From Paenibacillus thiaminolyticus (GTDB taxonomy: Bacteria; Bacillota; Bacilli; Paenibacillales; Paenibacillaceae), in contig NZ_CP041405.1 of NCBI RefSeq assembly GCF_007066085.1, forward strand, positions 2,790,001 to 2,854,000: a DNA stretch of 64,000 bases. The letters are read 5' to 3'. Made by a program: the position numbers and the translations under genes. Under the pieces are notes generated by a model. That model made no database searches and was not told the DNA's origin. It was given only the letters and a program-made list of their open reading frames with translations. Of the stretch, positions 51,095-59,258 are shown piece by piece (the first letter of the stretch is position 1; every line of letters begins with the position of its first letter).

Positions 51095-53872
51095 TTACTC
51101 CGCTGCGGGCTTGTTCTTCAAGCCGAGCACTTCCAAGCCGTAGATGCGCGCGGCCGTATCTCCGCCCTGCGTCGGCTTCTGCACGAGCAGACGGACGTAG
51201 CGTGCCTCGGTCTTCGCGATGGCGTGCTTGCTGGTCGCCTTGTCGTTGTCGATCACGGTAACCGCATCGCTCCAATTCTCTCCGTCCATGCTTAGCTGAA
51301 TCTTGAATTCACGCGTACTGAAGGCAGGGGATTCGCCGCCTGCTTCAGCATGGTGAACGACGAACTGGGTAATCGCATGCGCCTGCCCCAGATCGACCGA
51401 CAGCCAATGCTCGCCGCTGCCGACCGCGCACCACTTCGTGCTCATATCTCCGTCGACGGCAAATTGCGGCGCTTCGCTGTCATTCACGAAGCTGGACGCC
51501 TCCGTCTTCGCCCCGATCGCCAGATCCTCCGAGCGGAACGCCGCCTCTTTGGATACCGTAATCAGCTTGGATTTCGTCATGACATCTTCGCCGGCCTCGT
51601 TCTTGGCCTTCAGCGTTATCTCATACGTCCCTTCTTCCGCATAGCTCACCTTCGGATGACGCTCCTTGCTCGACGCAGGCGTGCCGCCCGGGAAGCTCCA
51701 TTCCCATTCCGCCGTAACCTCGGATGATTTGTCCGTCAGCTGCACGGCTTCTCCCGGCGCCACGAAGGTCTTATCGGCCTCGAAGTCCGCCTTCGGTGCC
51801 GGATAGGCCGGCCACTCGAACGATATCTCTGCCGAGCGGCCTTGCTTGTAGTGGCTATTCACCGGCACGACGGCCAGCTTCGTCTCCTGTTCCATGCCAT
51901 TCCGCTTCATCTCGGACACATAGTAATAGTTGTTGCCTGTCGCTCCGACGAACTCGCGGGAGCCGTCCGGCAGGACCCGGTACACCTCGTAGAGCAACGC
52001 ATCGTCGCCGAGCGGAGTCCAGGTCAAGCGGGCATCGGCATAAATGCCGTCGCGCACATCGTTCTCGATCAGCTTGAGATCGGAGACCTGCCCGACTTCC
52101 TCCGCTTTGTCGTCCAGATTGCCAATCTGGAGCCGGCCGATGTTGACCGCATATAGATTGTTGCTTGTCTTGCCTTCTACTTGAACCGAGACGCCGACGA
52201 TCTTCTGCCCCGCATACGGGCTCAAGTCGTAGACGGCACGCGTCCAATCGCCGTGAACCCCGGCCGCTTCGGCGGAAGCCGGCTTCACGATCTTGTACTC
52301 ATCCGGCGCCCCCTCCAAGGCTACGCCGATGTTAATGGCTGCCGCTTCGCTGTCATTGGATTGATAGATGAGCGACATTTGCAAGGCGGACGTCGCGTCG
52401 ATGTCGGTCTTGAACAGCTTCACGTTCGACGAAGCCCCCGGCGCGACCGTACCGAGCAATCTGAGCGAGCTTCCGCCATAAAAGGAAGTGCCGAAATCGA
52501 AGCTAGGCTTCAGCTTCTGGCCTTGCTCGTCCACCATCCAGCGCCAGGTCGGCAATATATCCTGGAGGCTCCGGTTGAACCATTCGCGATCGCGCACCTT
52601 TGTGCCGTTCACGCTGAATTGCTTCCCGTTCCCCGTATTGAAATGCGTGATAAAGTCCGCCTTCGTAATCACCGTCTTGTCCACGATATCATGGGCAATG
52701 CCGCGCCAGGCGTTGCCTTGCGCCTTCGTATTCGACGGGTCCTTGTTCTCCCCGACCCAGAGCTTCTGCTCCTTCTCCATGAAATCCTGGATCGTCTTCG
52801 TCGTATTGAACGCCCAGTCCGGACGATACAGGCCGAGCGAGGTTACGGCTGTGCCGTCTTCCGGGAACAAGACCGGGAAGTTGTATTTGCCCTGGTAACC
52901 TCCGCCGCCTTCCAGATCCATGCCCGCATACAGATCGTATTGATCGCGCTTCAAGCTGTCGGCCAGCTTGGGCGAGTTCTGGAATGGCGTGACGTAATCA
53001 TATTGGCCTTCTTTTTTGAATTGCCAGCGGAAGTCGATGAACATCTGATCCGCGACACGCTCTTCCCCGTCTTGGAAGAACATGCTGTTCTTGTCCGTCA
53101 AGGCGCCCTGCCATTTGACCGGCCCCTCCTTAATCATCGAATCGTACCAGATGATTTCCATATGGGACGGCTTCTTTTTTTGCATATATTTCACAAACTG
53201 CTGCATAAGCTGCGCATCTTCCGCTGTCGTCCCCTGCGTCTCCTGGTTGATGAACCACCCGTCGAAGCCGTAATACGAGGCGACTTCAATCAGCTTATCC
53301 GCGACCGGGAACGATCCGTCCTCCTTCTGCTGAACCAGATCACGCAGCCATTCGATCTTGCCGCCATGCTCCGTCTGCGGCAGGAAAACGGTTCCATACA
53401 CCGGAACGCCGTTCTTATGTGCTGCATCGATGACATCCGCGCTTGGAGGCACAATCAGTCCTTCCCCTGCCGAACCGCCCCACATAATGAGCTTGTCCAC
53501 ATACTGCCAGTAGCTGAACGCATAGCCATGGAACTGATCGTTCCCTTGCGACGGCGCGCCGCTTGTGCTTTTATACATGGACGCGAGCGCCATGACCTTC
53601 GGCTCCGTCTTGGCGTTCGGATTCACTTTGTGGCCCTGCACCCGTTCGGTATTCAGCTTCACCGAGCTGCGGTTGAATGGCGCATCCTTGTCTGTCTGCG
53701 GCGACCATTCCAGCAAGGTGTCCGGATACCAATAGGACGAATGCGGCTGCGCAGCATGGGCTTGTCCGGCCCAGCCGGTGAGCGCGCCGGCGATCATCGC
53801 CGTGCTGAGCAATAAGGCAAACTTGCGCTTCATATTGCTGCGGGACAGAACAGTTGGTTTTAGGCGTTTCAT
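51095..53872 (-). CDS. Secreted GH85 endo-beta-N-acetylglucosaminidase
   Basis: A 925-residue exported enzyme that cuts the chitobiose core of N-glycans. The signal peptide is long (cleavage after QAHAA, about residue 41). The GH85 barrel covers about 80-400, with the catalytic pair Asn209 and Glu211 in GFDGWFINQE, as in Endo-A and Endo-D. A jelly-roll-type region follows (about 430-600), then a fibronectin-like part, a PKD domain (about 700-790; YEITLKAKNEAGE) and a C-terminal F5/8-type C carbohydrate-binding domain (about 795-920). There is no LPXTG anchor. Start ATG 53872 follows GGAGGG at 7 bases. Two cre-like sites upstream suggest catabolite control. Confidence 0.92.
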   Translation of the reverse strand: MKRLKPTVLSRSNMKRKFALLLSTAMIAGALTGWAGQAHAAQPHSSYWYPDTLLEWSPQTDKDAPFNRSSVKLNTERVQGHKVNPNAKTEPKVMALASMYKSTSGAPSQGNDQFHGYAFSYWQYVDKLIMWGGSAGEGLIVPPSADVIDAAHKNGVPVYGTVFLPQTEHGGKIEWLRDLVQQKEDGSFPVADKLIEVASYYGFDGWFINQETQGTTAEDAQLMQQFVKYMQKKKPSHMEIIWYDSMIKEGPVKWQGALTDKNSMFFQDGEERVADQMFIDFRWQFKKEGQYDYVTPFQNSPKLADSLKRDQYDLYAGMDLEGGGGYQGKYNFPVLFPEDGTAVTSLGLYRPDWAFNTTKTIQDFMEKEQKLWVGENKDPSNTKAQGNAWRGIAHDIVDKTVITKADFITHFNTGNGKQFSVNGTKVRDREWFNRSLQDILPTWRWMVDEQGQKLKPSFDFGTSFYGGSSLRLLGTVAPGASSNVKLFKTDIDATSALQMSLIYQSNDSEAAAINIGVALEGAPDEYKIVKPASAEAAGVHGDWTRAVYDLSPYAGQKIVGVSVQVEGKTSNNLYAVNIGRLQIGNLDDKAEEVGQVSDLKLIENDVRDGIYADARLTWTPLGDDALLYEVYRVLPDGSREFVGATGNNYYYVSEMKRNGMEQETKLAVVPVNSHYKQGRSAEISFEWPAYPAPKADFEADKTFVAPGEAVQLTDKSSEVTAEWEWSFPGGTPASSKERHPKVSYAEEGTYEITLKAKNEAGEDVMTKSKLITVSKEAAFRSEDLAIGAKTEASSFVNDSEAPQFAVDGDMSTKWCAVGSGEHWLSVDLGQAHAITQFVVHHAEAGGESPAFSTREFKIQLSMDGENWSDAVTVIDNDKATSKHAIAKTEARYVRLLVQKPTQGGDTAARIYGLEVLGLKNKPAAE

Positions 53873-53964
53873 GAAAAATCCCTCCAAATGGTCCATTATG
53901 TATACTTTCACATGGAAATAATTTGTCTCCATTTTTCGCCTTGACCGCTTAAGCCCCAGCGAAA

Positions 53965-54011
53965 AAGATAACGCTTCCACACAACGACAAGTCCATTGTA
54001 AACGTTTGCGT
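53965..54011 (-). promoter_or_regulatory. Two cre-like sites upstream of the GH85 gene
   Basis: ACGCAAACGTTTACAA (53996-54011) matches the cre consensus at 15 of 16 positions and GTGGAAGCGTTATCTT (53965-53980) at 14 of 16, both on the minus strand. The 328-base gap 53873-54200 otherwise holds only the terminator at 54014 and no gene. Confidence 0.45.
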
Positions 54012-54013
54012 CA

Positions 54014-54053
54014 CAAAAAAAAGGGCAATTATCCCCAATCGGACAATCGCCTT
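54014..54053 (-). terminator. Terminator between the TPR and GH85 genes
   Basis: On the minus strand GGCGATTGTCC and GGATAATTGCC pair with one mismatch, followed by a run of eight T. It lies about 150 bases after the TPR gene and just upstream of the cre-like sites. Confidence 0.85.
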
Positions 54054-54200
54054 TAATTAATCTCCTGAACCTTTAATTAATCCACTACTAGGATTTCCGG
54101 ATTACCCTCTTCCTGGTACAGTTCAACAGTTTTTCAGCAAATACGGGAAGCAGCAGCAATGCTTCAACGCTTACAACGGAATGCCGGGATATGTGCCCTG

Positions 54201-54878
54201 CTACCGCTTGAGCATGCTTTTCAGCACCCACTTCCGTTCTTCCCGCTTCTTGTAACGCGGCAGCGATCGATAGATCGCCACGGCCTGCTTCCACGCCTCC
54301 CGGGCTTCCTCCTTGCGGTCAAGCTGCTCGTATAGCTGACCAAGGCGGTAATACGATTCACATGATGACGAATGAACCTCCTGATAGGCCTGCAAAGCCT
54401 CAATCGCCCGGTTCTTGTCCGTCGCCGCATACAGAGAGGCAAGCCGAAGATGCGGCTGGCCGTATTTGACCCGGGCGTTCAGCTCCAACGCCTTCCTGAT
54501 GGCCGCTTCTCCCCGTTCCGGCTCGCCAGTGTGCAGCCAGCAGGTTCCGAGATCATCCCAGAATTCGGCTGAATGATCCATCGTCTCCTGCAGCGGCTCC
54601 AGCCATTGTCTCGCTTCCCGATAAGCTCTGCGCTCGATCAGCAGCCGGGCGAGCTCCATCTTAGCGGACACATCATGCGGGTTGGTGCCGAGCTGCTGCT
54701 TCAGCTTCCCGATCCGGCTTCTGCGCTTCAGCGGCTTAAGCAAGCTCGGCGACAGACCGACGAAGCGCCGATCGAGCACATATAGAATAAGCAGCAGCAC
54801 GATGATGGCTGCAATCGGATTGCCCAAAAGCCAAAATAGCATGCCAAAGGCCAGAAATTTGCTCACGTTCCATTCCAC
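54201..54878 (-). CDS. Membrane-anchored TPR protein
   Basis: A 225-residue protein with one amino-terminal membrane segment (about 8-35), a basic stretch, then three or four tetratricopeptide repeats at about 65-210 (AKMELARLLIERRAYREARQWL in outline, EFWDDLGTCWLHTGEPERGEAAI, SYYRLGQLYEQLDRKEEAREAWKQAV). TPRs bind partner proteins; none is indicated. The first GTG overlaps its purine run; a second GTG four codons later (VSKFLAF) is better spaced from AGGGGTGG, so the start is uncertain. Confidence 0.8.
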   Translation of the reverse strand: MEWNVSKFLAFGMLFWLLGNPIAAIIVLLLILYVLDRRFVGLSPSLLKPLKRRSRIGKLKQQLGTNPHDVSAKMELARLLIERRAYREARQWLEPLQETMDHSAEFWDDLGTCWLHTGEPERGEAAIRKALELNARVKYGQPHLRLASLYAATDKNRAIEALQAYQEVHSSSCESYYRLGQLYEQLDRKEEAREAWKQAVAIYRSLPRYKKREERKWVLKSMLKR

Positions 54879-54926
54879 CCCTACTAAGAATGATCCGAGT
54901 ATATCATAATCCGGGCACCGCCCACA

Positions 54927-55008
54927 CCTGCCCCCTCCCTGCCCGTTCCTGCCGGTTCATACCTGTTCCTGCACGTTCTTGTCGGTTCCTGCCCGTCCCT
55001 GCTCATCC
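54927..55008. repeat. Degenerate 10-12-bp C-rich repeat
   Basis: CCTGCCCGTTC, CCTGCCGGTTC, CCTGTTCCTGCACG and similar units recur about seven times. It is part of a 374-base gap (54879-55252) in which I see no gene and no clear promoter for the acetyltransferase. Confidence 0.65.
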
Positions 55009-55252
55009 ATGTCCCCGGCTTGTCCAATGCCATGATTTTCGGCTGCGGCTTGCGGTGCAACGAGATCGTGATTAAGGGGGCGCCCATGTCTTGATGGAGC
55101 CATGCCCGGAACGGTTGGCGGACTTGATTGGCCGGTTGTTATCGGAACGGCAGGGCGCGCCGGTATGCTGGCCGCTTGCAACCGGCGCCCCGATAGATTC
55201 ATAATAAGGGGAGCTTGTGACTTAGACTACGACTAGCGAAGAGGAGACATCT

Positions 55253-55816
55253 ATGGTATCGGAAAAAGAGAAAATGATCCGGGGCGAGCTGTACCGTGCT
55301 GGAGATGAAGAACTGGTGCGCGATCGCGAGCGGGCCAGACGATTGACCCGGCTGTATAATCAGACCATGGAAACGGATTACGAGGAGCGGACAAGACTGC
55401 TGCAATCGCTCTTCGGCAGCTTGGGAGAAGGGACCTATATCGAGCCGTCGTTCAAATGCGACTATGGCTACAACATTCATGTCGGAAGCCGGTTCTACGC
55501 CAATTTCGACTGTGTCATGCTCGATGTATGCGAGATTCGCATCGGCGACGACTGCTTCCTGGCGCCTGGCGTTCACATCTATACCGCTACCCACCCGCTG
55601 GATCCGATAGAGCGCAGCTCCGGGGCAGAGTTCGGCAGGCCTGTCACGATCGGCGATCGGGTCTGGATTGGCGGCCGGGCCGTCATCAATCCGGGCGTTA
55701 CGATTGGCAACAATGCCGTCATCGCTTCGGGAGCCGTCGTCACGAAGGATGTGCCTGATAATGTTGTCGTCGGTGGCAACCCGGCGCGCATCATCAAGAC
55801 GATCGACGTCAAATAG
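55253..55816 (+). CDS. Maltose/galactoside O-acetyltransferase (LbH type)
   Basis: A 187-residue acyltransferase. The amino end ([18 protein letters not shown]) is the Mac domain of maltose acetyltransferases. The rest is a left-handed beta-helix of hexapeptide repeats, with catalytic His in THPLD and the acetyl-CoA loop [11 protein letters not shown]...[16 protein letters not shown] in outline. It transfers acetyl groups to the 6-hydroxyl of sugars such as maltose or glucose. ATG 55253 follows GAGGAGACATCT. Confidence 0.92.
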   Translation: MVSEKEKMIRGELYRAGDEELVRDRERARRLTRLYNQTMETDYEERTRLLQSLFGSLGEGTYIEPSFKCDYGYNIHVGSRFYANFDCVMLDVCEIRIGDDCFLAPGVHIYTATHPLDPIERSSGAEFGRPVTIGDRVWIGGRAVINPGVTIGNNAVIASGAVVTKDVPDNVVVGGNPARIIKTIDVK

Positions 55817-55933
55817 CACAGCCGGACCGGACAGCGGTCCAACAAGCATAACAGCCGGATACGGGCCAGGGCGGCTCCGCATCCGGCTAACGCCGATCGG
55901 TGAGTCACACGATGATGGCCCCGGGCTCCGAAG

Positions 55934-56506
55934 CTATGCCTTCATCCCGGTCATCACGTAATATTGTTCGGAAGGAAAAGAGACGCTGATCTCCTTGAAG
56001 CCGATCTGCAGCATCGCATGCAGCAGATCATCGGACAATATCCGGTGAGCGGGCGGCGGGCCTTCCTGCGGCTTCTTCACATCCCACTCGGCGATCAGCG
56101 CGCGGCCGCCGGGCTTCAGAAGACGGTGGATCTCCTTCAAGCCCTGCTCTGGCGGCTCCACCTCATGCAGCACGAGCGAGGCGATGACATGATCGGCCGC
56201 CCCATCCGGCAGCGGCATGCGTTCAATCTCCCCTAGCTGGCTCTGGATATGGCTGATCCCTTCCTGACGGGCCCGCTTTTGCAGTTCCTCCAGCATCTGC
56301 GGCTCGGCATCCAGCGCAATCACCTTGCCGCGGGTCAGCTTCGCTGCAGGCAGGGTGAAATATCCTGTGCCTGCGCCGATATCGACAACCGTATCGCCAT
56401 CCTCGATGTTCAATAATGCGACAAGGCGCTCAGGGGGGAGCGATTGACGGCGTTCCGGACTGTCCAGCCTCGCCATGTTCTCCGGGTTGAAGCGACGTTC
56501 TGACAT
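55934..56506 (-). CDS. Class I SAM-dependent methyltransferase
   Basis: A 190-residue methyltransferase. The SAM-binding loop is VVDIGAGTGYFTLPAA, followed by the acidic residue in VIALDAEPQML and motif IV-like DHVIASLVLHEVEP. It is of the UbiE/Methyltransf_11 type. The substrate is unknown. AAGGAGGAGAAGAA precedes the ATG at 56506. Not obviously in an operon with the thioredoxin gene 141 bases upstream. Confidence 0.88.
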   Translation of the reverse strand: MSERRFNPENMARLDSPERRQSLPPERLVALLNIEDGDTVVDIGAGTGYFTLPAAKLTRGKVIALDAEPQMLEELQKRARQEGISHIQSQLGEIERMPLPDGAADHVIASLVLHEVEPPEQGLKEIHRLLKPGGRALIAEWDVKKPQEGPPPAHRILSDDLLHAMLQIGFKEISVSFPSEQYYVMTGMKA

Positions 56507-56647
56507 TTCTTCTCCTCCTTGACAATCAACCTGTTGCGCGGCGGCTTCCTAAGGAAGACCGCCACAAATCTCATCTGCATTCATCTTAACGAAGAAGCGT
56601 AAAGCCAACAACAGAGGGAAGTCCCGATTCTATCCGGACCTTCCGCA

Positions 56648-56977
56648 TTAAAAATCGGCTTCATGAGCGCTCTCTATCATGTCCAGCAGTACGGATAGCG
56701 GCTGGGTTCCTACCTTTCTCGAGAACTCCCTGCCCTCCTTGAACACAACAAGCGAGGGAATGCCTTGAAGCTGGTAACGAACGGCGGCGACGAAGTTCAC
56801 ATCCGCATTGCATGCGGCGATGCTTGCCCGCCCCCCGGCTTCGGCGGCCAACTGCTCCAAGACGGGAGCCATCGCTTGGCAAGGCTTGCACCACGGCGCC
56901 CAAAATTCAACCAATACAATCGGATGCTTCCGTATATGCTCCTCAAAAGTAGCATCCGTCAGTTCCACGACCGGCAC
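56648..56977 (-). CDS. Thioredoxin-family protein
   Basis: A 109-residue thioredoxin. The active site is FWAPWCKPCQ (Cys30, Cys33), with Lys instead of the usual Gly after the first Cys, and the cis-Pro is in GIPSLVVFKEG. CNADVNFVAAVRYQLQ corresponds to the DVDxxxxLAxxxxV segment. It reduces disulphides or acts in peroxide defence. The start is GTG behind GGGGGTGG. The variant WCKPC makes it an accessory rather than the main thioredoxin. Confidence 0.9.
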   Translation of the reverse strand: MPVVELTDATFEEHIRKHPIVLVEFWAPWCKPCQAMAPVLEQLAAEAGGRASIAACNADVNFVAAVRYQLQGIPSLVVFKEGREFSRKVGTQPLSVLLDMIESAHEADF

Positions 56978-57051
56978 GAGACCACCCCCTTCTCTCTATT
57001 ATATACCCCTACCCGTATCATTTCATGCTAAAAATTAAATGTGTTAGCCAC

Positions 57052-57092
57052 AAAAAAACGGATCAGCCTGGATTGTATCCTGGCCGATCCGT
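57052..57092 (-). terminator. Terminator downstream of the serine hydrolase gene
   Basis: On the minus strand ACGGATCGGCC and GGCTGATCCGT form an 11-bp stem with one mismatch and a run of seven T. It lies about 220 bases after the hydrolase stop; the stretch 57093-57310 holds no gene I can support. Confidence 0.85.
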
Positions 57093-57310
57093 GTGTGAAC
57101 AAGCAATGAATGATGTCTTCCCTTGCGGCAGCTTCCTTGCCTCCGACATCCGCTGCCTACGCACAAAAGAACGCGTGATCACCGATGATGAGCAGCACCG
57201 CTGCCCACTGGGTGAATGTAAAAGGTATCCGCCTCAGGCCTATCCCTCCTATTCACGAACCGGGCCGCAGACTCGATTGGCCTCTCCCGTTCCATTTCTG
57301 TAGCGGACAG

Positions 57311-59239
57311 CTAGGCAATGTAATGAAAGAAATGCCAATCGGCCATTAGCAGGATGAAACTGATAAGCAGCCCCGCTGTAGCTGCGCGGAGCCATCTTTG
57401 CCCTCTGGAATACGGAGTGTTCCTGCCTATCCAAAGAGAGAGAGCAAAGAATAGACCCGCAAGCATCGCTAGTATCCAATTGATCGTAATCCCATAGTTC
57501 AACCGTTCGACAAGGAGATGCGGATTGCCGACAACGTCCATGAGCAGCAACAACACATTAATGATGATAGCGGTACCGCATAGGAGAGCCGCTGCGAACC
57601 ATCGATTGGTGTTGCTTGAAGGCACAATTCCCTTTTTTCTCCGTACAAGCCAGCGGAGGAATAGCCCAAGCGGGGCTAACAAAAAGAATCCAATCGCGAT
57701 GACAGCAATAACCAGATAGGCCATCAGCGCCGGGACCGATCGGCCCGGCTTGACCGGAAGCAAATCCATTGCTTGCCCGCCGCTTAGCCGCGTTATTTGT
57801 CCTTCTGACTTATCAACGTACAAGATAGGCGCCATCATCTGCAGACTCTGATAATTGGTCTTCTCCAAGGTGTAGATATAGGGACGAACCTGCTTATAAT
57901 ATCCCGATCTTCCCATCACGGTCAAGGTAAGATCATGTTCGCCCTTTGCCTCCAGACGAATGAGCCCCAGATAGGCCATCACTTCCTGGATCGTGGTGAA
58001 GGTATTGCGCGAGAGCACATAGTATCCGGCCGCTTCGCTTGACGGCGGCAGCTCCTCTCCAAGCTGCGCGGGCTCCTCTTCGTTATTTCCTATGAGCAAG
58101 TTTATCAGATGAGGCACGATCACGCGTTCCACCTCTGTATTGACTAAGACGACAATCCCCAGCTTTTCCTCCGGAACGACCGCGAAATTGCTGGAGAAGC
58201 CAATCGTGCCCCCACTATGCCCCAGCGTGCGGGGATGTGCGTTGTATTCCCAGAAGCCATGCGCATTGGACAGGAGATCCTCGTGCGGCGTATAGCTCCG
58301 GGCAAGCATCGTATGCAGTGTCTGGCGATTGCGGAACAGCGGGCTCTCTTCAGCCGTCAGCGCTAGGGCGAAGCGGGCCAGATCCTCCGCCGTTCCCTGC
58401 ATAGCGCCTGCAGGATAATACGGAATAACATACTTGTCTCTGGGCTCGAAGCCTCCTCCCGCTGCGACCGCATAGCCTGTCGCTTCGGCCTCCTTCAAAT
58501 CCGGATGATCCTGCAATGCCGGATGGCCGGAGGTATGGTTCATGTCCAGCGGACGTAAAATCCGCTTCATCTCATAGTCGGAAAACCGTTCCCCGCTTAC
58601 CTTCTCCACCACCAATGCCGCCAAGGCGGTCGCGAAGTTGGAGTAGGACATGACTGTGCCAGGCTCGAATATTTGCTCGGGTTGGGAAGACAGCAGCACC
58701 TCATCGAGGGACGCCAATTCCCCTGACGGCTTGATAAAGAAGCCCCCCGAATATTCCTCGAAGCCCGCGGTATGGCTCATCAGATCCAGCATCGTAACCG
58801 GTTGGTCGTAGCGAAGCTTCTCTGCGAACTCCTGAGGCAAATACGCCCTGATATCCTGATCCAGCTCGATCTGTCCCGCTTCCGCCAACTGCATGACGGA
58901 GGTCCAGACGAACAGCTTGTTGATTGAGCCGAAGCCAAACACCGTCTTGGCGGGGTCTACAGGGATGTGCTTCTCTACATTGGCATACCCGTAACCTTTG
59001 GAAAAGATAATGCTGTCCCCTCTCGTTACCACGACCGCGGCGCCGGGAGTGGAGGTTCCGATATAGTCATTCACATAGCTATCGATCTCTTGCTCAAGCT
59101 TGGCGTAGGGAATACCGGAAGGGGTCCGCTCAGAGCCCGCTTCCTCCGCCCGGGCCGGGATCGAAAATGCAGGCAACAGCAGAACGCTAATCATGAGTGC
59201 GGCGACGAATTTGTTCCATATGTTCATGTTCCTGTACAT
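57311..59239 (-). CDS. Beta-lactamase-family serine hydrolase with C-terminal membrane helices
   Basis: A 642-residue exported enzyme. A signal peptide (about 1-31) leads to a penicillin-binding-protein-like domain at about 45-390: SxxK motif in GFGSINKLF, Tyr-x-Asn in SYSNFATAL and third motif LGHSGGTIG. About 130 residues of unassigned domain follow, then about five membrane helices (500-642). It is related to class C beta-lactamases, esterases and D-peptide hydrolases, not a confirmed resistance enzyme. ATG 59239 follows AGGAGTACCCGC. It closes a cluster of regulator, kinase, ATPase and FtsX permease, so detoxifying or trimming an envelope-active peptide is a reasonable guess. Confidence 0.87.
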   Translation of the reverse strand: MYRNMNIWNKFVAALMISVLLLPAFSIPARAEEAGSERTPSGIPYAKLEQEIDSYVNDYIGTSTPGAAVVVTRGDSIIFSKGYGYANVEKHIPVDPAKTVFGFGSINKLFVWTSVMQLAEAGQIELDQDIRAYLPQEFAEKLRYDQPVTMLDLMSHTAGFEEYSGGFFIKPSGELASLDEVLLSSQPEQIFEPGTVMSYSNFATALAALVVEKVSGERFSDYEMKRILRPLDMNHTSGHPALQDHPDLKEAEATGYAVAAGGGFEPRDKYVIPYYPAGAMQGTAEDLARFALALTAEESPLFRNRQTLHTMLARSYTPHEDLLSNAHGFWEYNAHPRTLGHSGGTIGFSSNFAVVPEEKLGIVVLVNTEVERVIVPHLINLLIGNNEEEPAQLGEELPPSSEAAGYYVLSRNTFTTIQEVMAYLGLIRLEAKGEHDLTLTVMGRSGYYKQVRPYIYTLEKTNYQSLQMMAPILYVDKSEGQITRLSGGQAMDLLPVKPGRSVPALMAYLVIAVIAIGFFLLAPLGLFLRWLVRRKKGIVPSSNTNRWFAAALLCGTAIIINVLLLLMDVVGNPHLLVERLNYGITINWILAMLAGLFFALSLWIGRNTPYSRGQRWLRAATAGLLISFILLMADWHFFHYIA

Positions 59240-59258
59240 GCGGGTACTCCTCTCGAGT

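Noticed and set aside
52181..53815. A 544-codon plus-strand frame opposite the GH85 gene
   Set aside because: Antisense to a well-defined enzyme; composition is Arg/His-rich without any domain or start site.
57311..59239. A true beta-lactamase resistance gene
   Set aside because: The SxxK and Tyr-x-Asn motifs are shared with esterases and peptidases, and the C-terminal membrane domain is not found in secreted beta-lactamases; only the superfamily can be claimed.
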